Both the position numbers and the translations under genes were made by a program. The notes beneath the pieces were generated by a model that saw only the letters and a list, made by a program, of their open reading frames with translations, ran no database searches and had not been told where the DNA came from. From positions 807,672 through 871,671 of the forward strand of contig LR698958.1 in NCBI GenBank assembly GCA_902381685.1: 64,000 nt of DNA, written 5' to 3'. Numbering within the stretch: the first letter of the stretch is position 1; each line of letters starts with the position of its first letter. Positions 6,903 to 18,306 of this stretch are shown one piece after another. The DNA comes from Lachnospiraceae bacterium. Its GTDB lineage: Bacteria > Bacillota > Clostridia > Lachnospirales > Lachnospiraceae.

Positions 6903-8969
6903 ATGGCACGAAATCTTGTGATTGTAGAATCACCGGCAAAAGTAAAAACAATAAAGAAGTTTTTGGGAAGCAGTTATGTGGTAATGGCGTCAAACGGTCA
7001 TGTAAGGGATTTTCCAAAAAGTCAGTTTGGAATTGACGTAGAGAATGACTTTGAACCGAAATATATTACAATCAGAGGAAAAGGGGAGATTCTTGCCAAT
7101 TTACGAAAGGAAGTAAAAAAAGCGGATAAAGTGTATCTTGCAACTGACCCCGACCGCGAAGGAGAAGCGATTGCGTGGCATTTGTACGTGGCGCTGAAAT
7201 TGGAAGGTAAGAAAGTGTACCGAATCAGTTTTAACGAAATTACGAAAAATGCTGTTAAATCAGCGATAAAAGAAGCGCGAGAAATCAATATGGATCTTGT
7301 GGACTCACAGCAGGCTAGAAGGGCATTGGACAGAATTGTAGGTTACAGAATCAGTCCTCTTCTTTGGGCAAAGGTAAAAAGAGGGTTAAGTGCAGGACGA
7401 GTGCAGTCTGTGGCACTTCGAATTATCGCAGATAGAGAAGAAGAGATTGATGCGTTTATTCCGGAAGAATATTGGACGATCGACACAGTGCTGAAAGTTG
7501 AAGGGGAAAAGAAACCTCTTGTAGCGAAGTTTTACGGTACGGAAAAACAAAAAATGACGATTCGCTCGAAAGAAGAGTTGGATAATATTTTAGGACAGAT
7601 AGAAAATGAAGAATATAAAGTGACTGAAGTAAAGAAAAGTGAACGTTTGAAAAAAGCGCCGCTGCCATTTACGACAAGTACACTGCAGCAGGAAGCGTCG
7701 AAAGCATTGAATTTTGCGACACAGAAAACAATGCGAATTGCGCAGCAACTATATGAAGGAATAGATATAAAAGGACAGGGAACAGTCGGTATTATCACAT
7801 ATCTCCGTACAGACTCAACAAGAGTTTCCGATGAGGCGGAAAGCAGTGTGAGAGAATATATAAAAGATATATATGGGGACGGGTTCGTGTCGGAGACAGA
7901 ACCTAAGAAAGAGACGGGAAAGAAAATCCAAGATGCACACGAGGCTATCCGTCCTACAGATGTTACGAGAACACCGGCATCTCTGAAAGAATCCCTGACA
8001 AGGGAACAGTTCCGTCTGTATCAGTTGATTTGGAAAAGATTTGTGGCGAGCAGAATGAAACCTGCAAAATACGAGACAACTTCCGTAAGTATTGGGGCAG
8101 GTGAATATAGATTTCATGTGTCGGCATCAAAGATTGTATTTGAAGGTTTTAGATCTGTTTATATTGAATCAGATGAGGAGAAAGCAGAAAACAATGTTCT
8201 CGTAAAAAGCATTACGACAGATACGAAGTTGACAAAAGAGGATATTGAGACGAAACAGCATTTCACACAGCCGCCTGCGCATTACACAGAGGCTTCGCTT
8301 GTAAAAATTTTGGAAGAACTTGGAATTGGACGTCCGAGTACGTATGCTCCGACAATTTCCACAATTATTGCGCGCCGCTATGTGTCTAAGGAACAGAAAA
8401 ATCTGTATTTGACGGAAATCGGTGAAGTTGTCAACAATATGATGAAAACATCTTTCCCAAGTATTGTCGATGTGAATTTTACCGCAAATATGGAAGGACT
8501 TCTCGACAGAGTGGAAGAAGGTGCGGTTGAATGGAAATCTGTTATCAGAAACTTCTATCCGGATTTGGAAGAAGCGGTGGAAAAGGCAGAGAAAGAACTG
8601 GAGAGCGTTAAGATAGAAGACGAAGTTACAGATGTAATCTGTGAGGAGTGTGGAAGAAATATGGTTATCAAATATGGTCCACACGGACGCTTTCTGGCAT
8701 GTCCGGGATTTCCTGAATGTCGAAATACAAAACCATATTTGGAAAAGATAGGTGTGCCTTGTCCAAAATGCGGAAAGGATATTGTGCTTAGAAAGACCAA
8801 AAAAGGAAGAAAATACTATGGCTGTGAGGATAATCCGGATTGTGATTTTATGTCATGGCAGAAACCTTCCAAAGAAAAATGTCCAAAATGTAATGGATAT
8901 ATGGTTGAAAAAGGTAATAAATTACTATGTGGAGATAAGGAATGCGGGTATATCACAGATAAAAAATAA
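6903..8969 (+). CDS. topA: DNA topoisomerase I
   Basis: Type IA topoisomerase, 688 residues, relaxing negative supercoils through a 5'-phosphotyrosine. The Toprim domain opens the protein (LVIVESPAKVKTIKKFLG, ATDPDREGEAIAWH). The active-site tyrosine lies in GIITYLRTDSTRVSDEA. The C-terminus holds three zinc-finger units: CEECGRNM with CPGFPEC, CPKCGKD with CEDNPDC, and CPKCNGYM with CGDKECG. Start is ATG 6903 with GGAGG just before it. It follows dprA at 34 bases; in Bacillus trmFO, xerC and clpQY separate topA from codY, but here codY follows directly. Confidence 0.97.
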   Translation: MARNLVIVESPAKVKTIKKFLGSSYVVMASNGHVRDFPKSQFGIDVENDFEPKYITIRGKGEILANLRKEVKKADKVYLATDPDREGEAIAWHLYVALKLEGKKVYRISFNEITKNAVKSAIKEAREINMDLVDSQQARRALDRIVGYRISPLLWAKVKRGLSAGRVQSVALRIIADREEEIDAFIPEEYWTIDTVLKVEGEKKPLVAKFYGTEKQKMTIRSKEELDNILGQIENEEYKVTEVKKSERLKKAPLPFTTSTLQQEASKALNFATQKTMRIAQQLYEGIDIKGQGTVGIITYLRTDSTRVSDEAESSVREYIKDIYGDGFVSETEPKKETGKKIQDAHEAIRPTDVTRTPASLKESLTREQFRLYQLIWKRFVASRMKPAKYETTSVSIGAGEYRFHVSASKIVFEGFRSVYIESDEEKAENNVLVKSITTDTKLTKEDIETKQHFTQPPAHYTEASLVKILEELGIGRPSTYAPTISTIIARRYVSKEQKNLYLTEIGEVVNNMMKTSFPSIVDVNFTANMEGLLDRVEEGAVEWKSVIRNFYPDLEEAVEKAEKELESVKIEDEVTDVICEECGRNMVIKYGPHGRFLACPGFPECRNTKPYLEKIGVPCPKCGKDIVLRKTKKGRKYYGCEDNPDCDFMSWQKPSKEKCPKCNGYMVEKGNKLLCGDKECGYITDKK

Positions 8970-9110
8970 AAGTAAATAGTTGAATGCGAAAATTTGTTGA
9001 AAAAAATGGAATTGTATGATAATATGAAGAAGTAATAGAATGTTTGGAAGTTTGTATGCTAAAGCATAGGAACCGGTTGATAATAAGGAAAACATATGGA
9101 GGAAAGAAAA
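8970..9110 (+). promoter_or_regulatory. topA-codY intergenic region with a weak CodY-like box
   Basis: No gene fits here. AATTTGTTGAAAAAA (8991-9005) matches the CodY consensus AATTTTCWGAAAATT at about 11 of 15 positions, and TTGTTG (8994-8999) with GATAAT 18 bases on could be a promoter. Both are weak matches in AT-rich sequence. CodY autoregulation is known in other Firmicutes, which makes the site plausible. Confidence 0.3.
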
Positions 9111-9893
9111 ATGAGTGTTCAATTATTAGACAAGACAAGAAAAATTAATAAACTGCTTCATAACAATGATTCCAGTAAGGTAGTATTTAACGATATTTGT
9201 GAAGTGTTGACGGAAATTTTGGATTCCACGGTATTGGTAATCAGTAAAAAAGGAAAAGTTTTAGGTGTCAGTGAGTGCGATAAAGTAGAACCTATCAATG
9301 AACTTGTGCAGGAGGAAATCGGTGCTTATATTGATACACTTTTAAATGACAGATTATTAAATATTTTATCCACGAAAGAAAATGTAAATTTGCAGACTTT
9401 AGGATTTACACCTGAAGTGGTAAAAGGATATCAGGCAATGATAACACCGATTAATACTGCAGGTGAAAGACTTGGTACATTATTTATGTACAAGAAAGAT
9501 GCCTTGTATGAGATTGATGATATTATTTTAAGTGAATATGGAACTACGGTTGTAGGGCTGGAGATGCTTCGTTCGGTAAATGAAGAGAGTGCAGCAGAAA
9601 CAAGAAAAGAGCAGATTGTAAAATCAGCAATCAGCACATTATCATTTTCAGAGTTGGAAGCAATCGTTCATATTTTTGATGAGTTAGAAGGCACGGAAGG
9701 TATTTTGGTTGCGAGTAAAATTGCAGACCGTGTGGGAATTACAAGAAGTGTAATTGTAAATGCTTTGAGAAAATTTGAAAGTGCCGGGGTTATTGAATCC
9801 CGCTCATCAGGAATGAAGGGAACTTACATCAAAGTTATTAATGACTATGTATTTGAAGAGTTAGACAGAATTAGAAAAAACAGAAGCAGATAA
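9111..9893 (+). CDS. codY: GTP-sensing global transcriptional repressor CodY
   Basis: 260 residues, the usual CodY length. The N-terminal GAF-type domain binds branched-chain amino acids (begins SVQLLDKTRKINKLLH). The C-terminal winged helix contains the recognition helix ASKIADRVGITRSVIVNALRKFESAGVIESRSSGMKGTY (read in parts), which is nearly invariant in the family. CodY together with GTP and isoleucine represses amino-acid uptake and synthesis genes in rich conditions. I start at ATG 9111, since GGAGG (9098-9102) precedes it by 8 bases, although the frame is open from 9096. guaB, which makes the GTP precursor, lies 3 kb away. Confidence 0.97.
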   Translation: MSVQLLDKTRKINKLLHNNDSSKVVFNDICEVLTEILDSTVLVISKKGKVLGVSECDKVEPINELVQEEIGAYIDTLLNDRLLNILSTKENVNLQTLGFTPEVVKGYQAMITPINTAGERLGTLFMYKKDALYEIDDIILSEYGTTVVGLEMLRSVNEESAAETRKEQIVKSAISTLSFSELEAIVHIFDELEGTEGILVASKIADRVGITRSVIVNALRKFESAGVIESRSSGMKGTYIKVINDYVFEELDRIRKNRSR

Positions 9894-9902
9894 AAAGAGA
9901 TG

Positions 9903-9937
9903 AGGGTATCAGGAGGGAAAACTGATACCCTTGTTTC
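9903..9937 (+). terminator. Hairpin after codY
   Basis: AGGGTATCAG (9903-9912) pairs with CTGATACCCT (9922-9931), a perfect 10-base-pair stem, then TGTTTCA. The T-tract is short, so termination may be partial and the next small gene may be read from codY. Confidence 0.55.
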
Positions 9938-9963
9938 ATACATGGAAAGAAAGGAACTTAAAT

Positions 9964-10290
9964 ATGGAAATATCAAAGGCGAAAATTAAAATGAAAAAGA
10001 GTCTTCTGGCAAATGGGACTTTAGATGAAAAATTTTATGATTGTGATGTAATCAGGTATGAGAAAAAAGAAGAGAGCATATATTTGCTTTTGAGAGATGA
10101 AAATCTTATGGACATATCGTTAGATGGAATCTATGAATGTATTATTTATCGAGGCAGTGTGGGAATAAAATGTGAGGGACGCATTGTGGAAAGATATGTA
10201 AATCAAGATGAGAAGATTGTGCGTTTTCAGGTGGAAAAGGGATTTTATAAAATAAATATAAAGTATGTTGACAAAGAAGAAACAGAGTGA
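9964..10290 (+). CDS. Small conserved-looking protein of unknown function between codY and groES
   Basis: 108 residues starting at ATG 9964 (AAAGGAAC just upstream); a longer in-frame start at 9931 lies in the codY terminator and is unlikely. The protein is soluble and beta-rich, with alternating patterns such as DVIRYEKKEESIYLLLRDENL and KCEGRIVERYVNQDEKIVRFQVEKG. The pattern recalls a PilZ-like or YcgR N-domain-like beta barrel, but no PilZ RxxxR-D/NxSxxG motif is visible, so I do not name it. The groES promoter -35 element lies inside its last codons. Confidence 0.6.
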   Translation: MEISKAKIKMKKSLLANGTLDEKFYDCDVIRYEKKEESIYLLLRDENLMDISLDGIYECIIYRGSVGIKCEGRIVERYVNQDEKIVRFQVEKGFYKINIKYVDKEETE

Positions 10291-10296
10291 TATTTT
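10268..10296 (+). promoter_or_regulatory. SigA promoter of groESL
   Basis: TTGACA (10268-10273), 17 bases, TATTTT (10291-10296). The -35 overlaps the 3' end of the upstream small gene, and the CIRCE operator begins about 8 bases after the expected transcription start. Confidence 0.75.
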
Positions 10297-10310
10297 ATTA
10301 CTAGAGCGAT

Positions 10311-10337
10311 TTAGCACTCGCTTTAACTGAGTGCTAA
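10311..10337 (+). promoter_or_regulatory. CIRCE element (HrcA operator)
   Basis: TTAGCACTC (10311-10319), 9-base spacer, GAGTGCTAA (10329-10337): a perfect match to the CIRCE consensus bound by the heat-shock repressor HrcA. Its position just downstream of the promoter means that groES-groEL are repressed by HrcA and induced on protein misfolding. Confidence 0.97.
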
Positions 10338-10370
10338 TAACATGAAATTAGTATTCAAGGAGGAATTGAC

Positions 10371-10655
10371 ATGAAATTAGTACCATTAGGAGACAGAGTT
10401 GTATTAAAACAGTTAATAGCAGAGGAGACAACAAAATCAGGTATCGTTTTACCGGGACAGACAAAGGAAAAACCACAACAGGCAGAAGTTGTTGCGGTAG
10501 GACCGGGCGGAAACGTTGATGGTAAAGAAGTGGTTATGCAGGTTGCAGTAGGAGATAAAGTAATCTATTCCAAATATTCAGGAACAGAAGTGGAATTAGA
10601 TGATGAAGAATATATCGTAGTAAGACAGAATGATATTTTAGCGGTAATTAAATAG
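10371..10655 (+). CDS. groES: Co-chaperonin GroES (10 kDa)
   Basis: 94 residues, the seven-subunit lid of the GroEL chamber. Hallmarks are the N-terminal VPLGDRVVLKQL, the mobile loop EETTKSGIVLPGQTKEKPQ that contacts GroEL (residues about 17-36), and the closing DEEYIVVRQNDILAVIK. AAGGAGG precedes ATG 10371. It heads the groESL operon under CIRCE/HrcA control, with groEL 30 bases downstream. Confidence 0.98.
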   Translation: MKLVPLGDRVVLKQLIAEETTKSGIVLPGQTKEKPQQAEVVAVGPGGNVDGKEVVMQVAVGDKVIYSKYSGTEVELDDEEYIVVRQNDILAVIK

Positions 10656-10661
10656 TATTGA

Positions 10662-12308
<1,647 letters not shown>

Positions 12309-12336
12309 GCGAATAAAAATACATCTTAAAATATAA

Positions 12337-12380
12337 GTCTACCTTAGATAAAAAAATGTCTGAGGTAGACATTTTTTATT
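12337..12380 (+). terminator. Terminator of groESL
   Basis: GTCTACCTTAGA (12337-12348) pairs with TCTGAGGTAGAC (12359-12370) over 12 positions with one G-U pair, followed by ATTTTTTATT. Confidence 0.9.
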
Positions 12381-12425
12381 CATATGTGATACAATAATAA
12401 GAACATCATAATATGGAGGAAAGAT

Positions 12426-12914
12426 ATGAATGATTTTTACACAGAACAGTTGGTAAAACGAAAGACAACGGGGAAGGTAATGTTGGCAAAGGCAGGACTG
12501 ATTATTCTTACGTTAGTATCGCTCATACTTTTGTTAAAAACTCCGTTTGCACTTATTCTGACAATGGTATTGATAGCGTTAGACATATTTCTGTTTAGAA
12601 ATATGGATTTAGAATATGAATATTTATTCGTAAACGGAGAACTCGACGTGGACAAGATTATAGCACGTTCAAAGAGAAAGAAAGTTTTTTCTGCAAATGT
12701 GGAAGAACTGGAACTTCTTGCGCCAACAGGTTCAAGTGAACTTAGGCTTGTACAGGCAGAGAAGACGTATAACTATAGCAGTATGGCAGAGGGACGCAAG
12801 ACGTACGAGTTGATTGTTTCTCAAAAAGGACAAAAGATAAAAGTGATTTTTGAGCCGAATGACACTATTTTAAACGGGTTCAAAACACTTGCACCGAGAA
12901 AAGTCATTATTTAG
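12426..12914 (+). CDS. Two-segment membrane protein, DUF6106-like
   Basis: 162 residues. Two hydrophobic stretches (about 18-36 and 38-57) sit close together near the N-terminus, followed by a cytoplasmic beta-rich domain with YEYLFVNGELDVDKI and RKTYELIVSQKGQKIKVIF. The arrangement fits the DUF6106 group I associate with Lachnospiraceae, but this is from memory of the family pattern and is not proven. GGAGG at 12415 precedes ATG 12426. The guaB promoter begins directly after its stop codon, so the two are separate units. Confidence 0.6.
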   Translation: MNDFYTEQLVKRKTTGKVMLAKAGLIILTLVSLILLLKTPFALILTMVLIALDIFLFRNMDLEYEYLFVNGELDVDKIIARSKRKKVFSANVEELELLAPTGSSELRLVQAEKTYNYSSMAEGRKTYELIVSQKGQKIKVIFEPNDTILNGFKTLAPRKVII

Positions 12915-12916
12915 TC

Positions 12917-12945
12917 TTGACAGAAGAGGAAGTTTTATGTAATAT
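12917..12945 (+). promoter_or_regulatory. SigA promoter of guaB
   Basis: TTGACA (12917-12922), 17 bases, TAATAT (12940-12945). The leader is about 95 bases long and contains a dyad (see next entry). Confidence 0.75.
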
Positions 12946-12971
12946 AACACTACCTTATAAAAAAAGAAATA

Positions 12972-12990
12972 TAATAAGTAATACTTATTA
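12972..12990 (+). promoter_or_regulatory. Inverted repeat in guaB leader, possible operator
   Basis: TAATAAGT (12972-12979), AAT, ACTTATTA (12983-12990): a perfect 8-base dyad with a 3-base spacer, about 20 bases after the expected start of transcription. AT-rich, so chance is possible. Confidence 0.35.
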
Positions 12991-13010
12991 ATATTTAGAA
13001 CAGAAAGTAA

Positions 13011-14501
<1,491 letters not shown>

Positions 14502-14517
14502 AAGAAGAACAAAAGGG

Positions 14518-14550
14518 AATGGAGCGTACGTGATACGTTCCATTTCTTTA
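14518..14550 (+). terminator. Terminator of guaB
   Basis: AATGGAGCGTA (14518-14528) pairs with TACGTTCCATT (14534-14544) over 11 positions with one G-U pair, then TCTTTA. T-tract modest. Confidence 0.7.
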
Positions 14551-14667
14551 TGCTGTGCGGAGAAAATCTCGGAATAATCTTAAGAAATTTGTAAGTAAGT
14601 TTTTACAAAAAGCGGATAAAAGTATGTTAGAATTTCAGTTAGTAAAAGCAAACGGGGTTACAAAAAG

Positions 14668-15342
14668 ATGAAAAAGAAACGAATGACAAAACGCAGAAGA
14701 AAAAGAATATTGCAGTTATACACAAGAATGGGAATTTTGCTTATGTCCGTTATACTGATCGGATTAAGTGTGATGAAAATATTTCATTTTGGTGTATTCA
14801 GCAGTGAAGCGAAATATATGGAAGAAAGCGGAGCGGATATCGATAAGAGTAAGCCGGATATAGACGTACAGTTACTGACGAAAAATCCATATTCAAGACC
14901 TGGGACAAACACGAAAAGAATAACAGGGATTGTGATTCATTATACGGCAAATCCCGGTTCGACTGCGATGCAGAACAGGAACTATTTTGAAGGGTTAAAG
15001 GACAGTCACCAGACAAAAGCAAGCAGTCATTTTGTTGTGGGAATAGATGGGGGAATTGTGCAGTGTGTCCCTACGTGGGAGGAAGCCTATGCTTCAAACA
15101 CACGCAATGAGGATACGGTTTCCATTGAAACATGCCATAAAGAGGCTGATGGAAAATATACTCGGCAAACGTATAAATCTATGGTACAATTAACTGCGTG
15201 GTTATGTAAAAAATTTGACTTAACAGAAAATGATGTGATTCGTCATTATGATATTACGGGAAAGATTTGTCCGAAATATTTTGTTGAAGATGAAAAGGCG
15301 TGGGAGCAGTTTAAGAAGGACGTTGGAAACGCCTTGCGTTAG
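14668..15342 (+). CDS. Membrane-anchored N-acetylmuramoyl-L-alanine amidase (Amidase_2)
   Basis: 224 residues: a very basic N-terminus (MKKKRMTKRRRKR), one membrane or signal segment (about 19-39) and an extracellular Amidase_2/PGRP domain. Zinc-site and fold motifs are GIVIHYTANPG, SSHFVVGIDGGIVQCVP, the histidine after SIETC, and IRHYDITGKICPKYF. The enzyme cleaves the bond between muramic acid and the stem peptide. The ribosome site is weak (GGGG before ATG 14668). In spore formers related enzymes act in cortex or germination, but nothing in the sequence decides this. Confidence 0.85.
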   Translation: MKKKRMTKRRRKRILQLYTRMGILLMSVILIGLSVMKIFHFGVFSSEAKYMEESGADIDKSKPDIDVQLLTKNPYSRPGTNTKRITGIVIHYTANPGSTAMQNRNYFEGLKDSHQTKASSHFVVGIDGGIVQCVPTWEEAYASNTRNEDTVSIETCHKEADGKYTRQTYKSMVQLTAWLCKKFDLTENDVIRHYDITGKICPKYFVEDEKAWEQFKKDVGNALR

Positions 15343-15369
15343 GAAAAAGGGCAAAGAGAAGGTGAAACA

Positions 15370-16338
15370 ATGAAAACATATGATGTAATTGCTTTGGGTG
15401 AATTGCTTATTGATTTTACAATGAATGGAGAAAATGAGAGGGGAAACAGCATGTTTGAGGCGTGTCCGGGAGGTGCGCCATGCAATGTGCTTGCCATGTT
15501 GAATAAATTAGGGAGAAAAACTTCTTTCTTAGGCAAAGTGGGAAAAGATGCTTTTGGTATACAGTTGAGAAAGACGTTGGAAACTGCAGGGATAGATACT
15601 TCAAAATTATATGAAGATAGGGAAGTACACACAACACTTGCTTTTGTTCATACACTTCCGGACGGAGACAGGGAATTTTCTTTTTACAGAAATCCGGGTG
15701 CGGACATGATGCTGGTGGAAGAGGAGGTTACTGAGGAGTATATCCGGCAGGCGAGAGTAATTCATTTTGGCACGATTTCAATGACTCATGACGGTGTTAG
15801 AAATGCCACAAAAAAAGCGGTGGAGTTGGCAAAGAAGAATGGGCTTTTGATTACATTTGATCCCAATTTACGACCACCTCTGTGGGAATCTTTAGAATCT
15901 GCAAAAGAACAGATGGAATACGGTTTCTCGCAATGCGATGTATTAAAGATTTCGGATAATGAGTTGCAGTTTGCTTCCGGCAAAGAAGATTATGATGAAG
16001 GAATTTGCATTTTGCAGGAGAAATATAAAATACCGCTTATCTTCCTGACACTTGGAAAAGAAGGAAGCCGTGCATATTATAAAGGAATGTGTGTGGAAGA
16101 AAAAGGATATAATGTGCAGGCAGTGGATACAACCGGAGCTGGTGATACATTTTGCGGAAGTGTCATACATGCGGTATTAAAATATGGATTGGAAACACTC
16201 ACGGAGGAGAAACTTCGTGAGATACTTGCTTTTGCAAATAGCGCGGGAGCGCTGGTTACAACGAAAAAGGGAGCGCTCTGTTCTATGCCAAAGCAGGAAG
16301 AGATAATGGAATTAATGAAGAAAGAGAAAAGGATATAG
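15370..16338 (+). CDS. PfkB-family sugar kinase (fructokinase-like)
   Basis: 322 residues, ribokinase fold. N-terminal family signature GGAPCNVLAMLNKLGRKTSFLG in parts, phosphate-binding and catalytic signature DTTGAGDTFCGSVIHAVL with the catalytic Asp. Substrate-region residues and the length fit bacterial fructokinases (ScrK type), producing fructose 6-phosphate, but 2-keto-3-deoxygluconate or ribose kinases look alike, so the sugar is not certain. GAAGGTG precedes ATG 15370. No sucrose or fructan genes are adjacent; the next gene, a HAD phosphatase, starts 2 bases downstream. Confidence 0.85.
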   Translation: MKTYDVIALGELLIDFTMNGENERGNSMFEACPGGAPCNVLAMLNKLGRKTSFLGKVGKDAFGIQLRKTLETAGIDTSKLYEDREVHTTLAFVHTLPDGDREFSFYRNPGADMMLVEEEVTEEYIRQARVIHFGTISMTHDGVRNATKKAVELAKKNGLLITFDPNLRPPLWESLESAKEQMEYGFSQCDVLKISDNELQFASGKEDYDEGICILQEKYKIPLIFLTLGKEGSRAYYKGMCVEEKGYNVQAVDTTGAGDTFCGSVIHAVLKYGLETLTEEKLREILAFANSAGALVTTKKGALCSMPKQEEIMELMKKEKRI

Positions 16339-16340
16339 GT

Positions 16341-16841
16341 ATGTTTAAGAAATTTTTTCCGGATAATTATGAAGCGTCCACATATATTATTCCGTTTGAA
16401 GACTTATATAAAGAGGGATATAGGGGGCTTATATTTGATATAGATAATACGCTGGTACCTCACGGAGCACCGGCAGATGAGAGAGCAAAGAAATTGTTTG
16501 CACGTTTGCAAGAAATTGGTTTCCAGTGCTGCCTTTTGTCAAATAATAAAGAAGGCAGGGTGAAAATGTTCAATGAAGAAATTGGTGTGAATTACATTTA
16601 CGATGCACATAAACCATCGACGAAAAACTATAAAAAAGCGATGGAAATCATGGGGACGGATTTGGACAATACAATCTTTATCGGAGACCAGCTCTTTACT
16701 GATGTATACGGAGCAAAGCGTACGGGAATAAGAAATATTTTGGTGAAACCAATTCACCCAAAGGAAGAAATACAGATTATTTTGAAGCGATATTTAGAGA
16801 AAATCGTGCTATATTTCTACAAGAAAGAACGTAAAAAGTAA
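16341..16841 (+). CDS. yqeG: YqeG-family HAD IIIA phosphatase
   Basis: 166 residues. The HAD motif I is FDIDNTLVPHG (nucleophile and acid/base aspartates), motif II is CCLLSNNKEGR, motif III lysine lies in AHKPSTKNYKKA, and motif IV is IFIGDQLFTDVYG. YqeG proteins resemble phosphatidylglycerophosphatases of the PGP/GEP4 group; in Firmicutes the gene usually lies near yqeH and aroE, but here it follows a sugar kinase by 2 bases. The substrate is not established. Confidence 0.85.
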   Translation: MFKKFFPDNYEASTYIIPFEDLYKEGYRGLIFDIDNTLVPHGAPADERAKKLFARLQEIGFQCCLLSNNKEGRVKMFNEEIGVNYIYDAHKPSTKNYKKAMEIMGTDLDNTIFIGDQLFTDVYGAKRTGIRNILVKPIHPKEEIQIILKRYLEKIVLYFYKKERKK

Positions 16842-16848
16842 AAAAAGG

Positions 16849-16877
16849 TTGAAAAACTGTAAAAACTATTATAGAAT
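16849..16877 (+). promoter_or_regulatory. SigA promoter of efp
   Basis: TTGAAA (16849-16854), 17 bases, TAGAAT (16872-16877). Confidence 0.55.
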
Positions 16878-16934
16878 TATATGCAGTAAAAAGAAATGGA
16901 ATATGTCTCAGACATACTATTAAGGAGGATTATA

Positions 16935-17492
16935 ATGATTTCAGCAGGAGATTTTAGAAATGGTGTTACTCTTGAAATTGAAGGGAACATTTATCAGATT
17001 TTAGAATTTCAACACGTAAAACCTGGAAAAGGTGCAGCGTTCGTAAGAACAAAATTAAAAAATATCATCAGTGGAGGAATCGTTGAAAAAACATTCAGAC
17101 CAACTGAAAAATTCCCTAAAGCACACATTGAAAGAAAAGATATGCAGTATTTATATTCTGACGGTGAATTATATCACTTCATGGACGTAGAAACATATGA
17201 TCAGATCGCATTAAATGAAGATACAATTGGTGACGCACTTAAATTTGTAAAAGAAAATGAAATGGTTAAAATCTGCTCACATAACGGAAACGTATTTGCA
17301 GTAGAACCACCATTATTTGTAGAACTTCAGATTACAGATACAGAGCCTGGATTCAAAGGTGATACAGCACAGGGTGCTACAAAACCTGCTACAGTTGAAA
17401 CGGGAGCAGTTGTATATGTACCATTATTTGTAGAACAGGGAGATGTTCTTAAAATCGATACACGTACAGGAGAATACTTATCAAGAGTATAA
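16935..17492 (+). CDS. efp: Translation elongation factor P
   Basis: 185 residues, three beta-barrel domains. EF-P binds ribosomes stalled on proline runs. The modified loop reads [17 protein letters not shown], with the lysine at about position 32 as the expected modification site (5-aminopentanol in Bacillus). The C-terminal signature is [18 protein letters not shown] start at ATG 16935, preceded by AAGGAGG (16922-16928); the open frame extends to 16896 but lacks a site. Notably, the proline-rich wall hydrolase at 30094-31287 would be a natural client. Confidence 0.97.
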   Translation: MISAGDFRNGVTLEIEGNIYQILEFQHVKPGKGAAFVRTKLKNIISGGIVEKTFRPTEKFPKAHIERKDMQYLYSDGELYHFMDVETYDQIALNEDTIGDALKFVKENEMVKICSHNGNVFAVEPPLFVELQITDTEPGFKGDTAQGATKPATVETGAVVYVPLFVEQGDVLKIDTRTGEYLSRV

Positions 17493-17500
17493 GAAATAAC

Positions 17501-17544
17501 AAGGAGGACATGACTTATAACATCATGTCCTCCTTATTTTATTG
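17501..17544 (+). terminator. Bidirectional terminator between efp and the zinc-ribbon gene
   Basis: AAGGAGGACATGA (17501-17513) pairs perfectly with TCATGTCCTCCTT (17523-17535), 9-base loop, then ATTTTATTG. Convergent genes flank it. Confidence 0.9.
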
Positions 17545-18306
17545 TTCAGTCTTTTTATCGTTGAAATTGTAGGAGCGAAGTTTGTCTTCGACAAATACTA
17601 TGGAGAAAGATTTACCTGAATTTGAATCTTTCCACTCGTATAATTTGCTCGTAGTTCCGTTTTGCAAAGTTTCGGATAAAAGTACTCCCTTCTCACCTAA
17701 GACAGAAGTGACTTCTTTGTAACTCATATCTGATTTGATTTCCTTTTTTACTTCGTCGGAAAGAGAAACGCTTCCGCCGGTTTCCATTCCTGCCTGAGAA
17801 ATGCTGATAAGGTTTCCGTCCTCAAAAGAAAGAAGAACTGTTCCTTCTCCGTCTTTTGTAATCCACTGATAACGTTCGGCAGAATTTTCGTCAGAAGTAA
17901 CCTGTAAAAGTTTGTTGCCGGCATTGCCGATAAGACTTTTCACTTCATCATAGGGCATTCCGGTTTCCAACTGCTCATAGGAATCTGTTGAAATTTTATT
18001 GTTTCCGGTTGGAGTTACAACCGTACTTTCGTTTTGAGATTGTTTCTCTTTTAAATTTTTGATAAAAAAGAAAGTGCCGATGCCGATAATCAGGAGCAAA
18101 ATAAGAATAAGGGCGACAACAAGTTTTCCTTTTTTTCTCTTTCTTTTGTGAGACCGTTTTGCTGGTGCTTTCAACTGACCTAAATTTCTTTTTATTTTGC
18201 AAGTATAGCAATAAGCATATTTATTATAGATTGGATTGCCGTGAATATCCGTATCGACTTTGACGCTTTTTATTTTCATTTCTGAACCGCAACGTGAACA
18301 TTTCAT
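17539..18306 (-). CDS. Zinc-ribbon membrane protein with two BamE/DUF3862-like repeats
   Basis: 255 residues. The N-terminus is a zinc ribbon (CSRCGSEM at 3-10, CYTCKIKR at 33-40) followed by a lysine/arginine-rich stretch and one membrane segment (about 61-84). Outside the membrane are two related units: DSYEQLETGMPYDEVKSLIG and later EIKSDMSYKEVTSVLGEKG, each followed by a WI/WK beta pair (RYQWITKDGEGTVLLSFEDG and YEWKDSNSGKSFSIVFVEDK). This is the BamE/SmpA-like fold classed as DUF3862 in Gram-positives; role unknown. A perfect 11-base dyad, CATAC-A-GTATG (18331-18341), lies between a TATAAT and the start codon. Confidence 0.72.
   Translation of the reverse strand: MKCSRCGSEMKIKSVKVDTDIHGNPIYNKYAYCYTCKIKRNLGQLKAPAKRSHKRKRKKGKLVVALILILLLIIGIGTFFFIKNLKEKQSQNESTVVTPTGNNKISTDSYEQLETGMPYDEVKSLIGNAGNKLLQVTSDENSAERYQWITKDGEGTVLLSFEDGNLISISQAGMETGGSVSLSDEVKKEIKSDMSYKEVTSVLGEKGVLLSETLQNGTTSKLYEWKDSNSGKSFSIVFVEDKLRSYNFNDKKTEQ

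Noticed and set aside
8169..8684. 171-codon open frame antisense to topA
   Set aside because: Overlaps the catalytic gene completely and lacks any recognisable domain.
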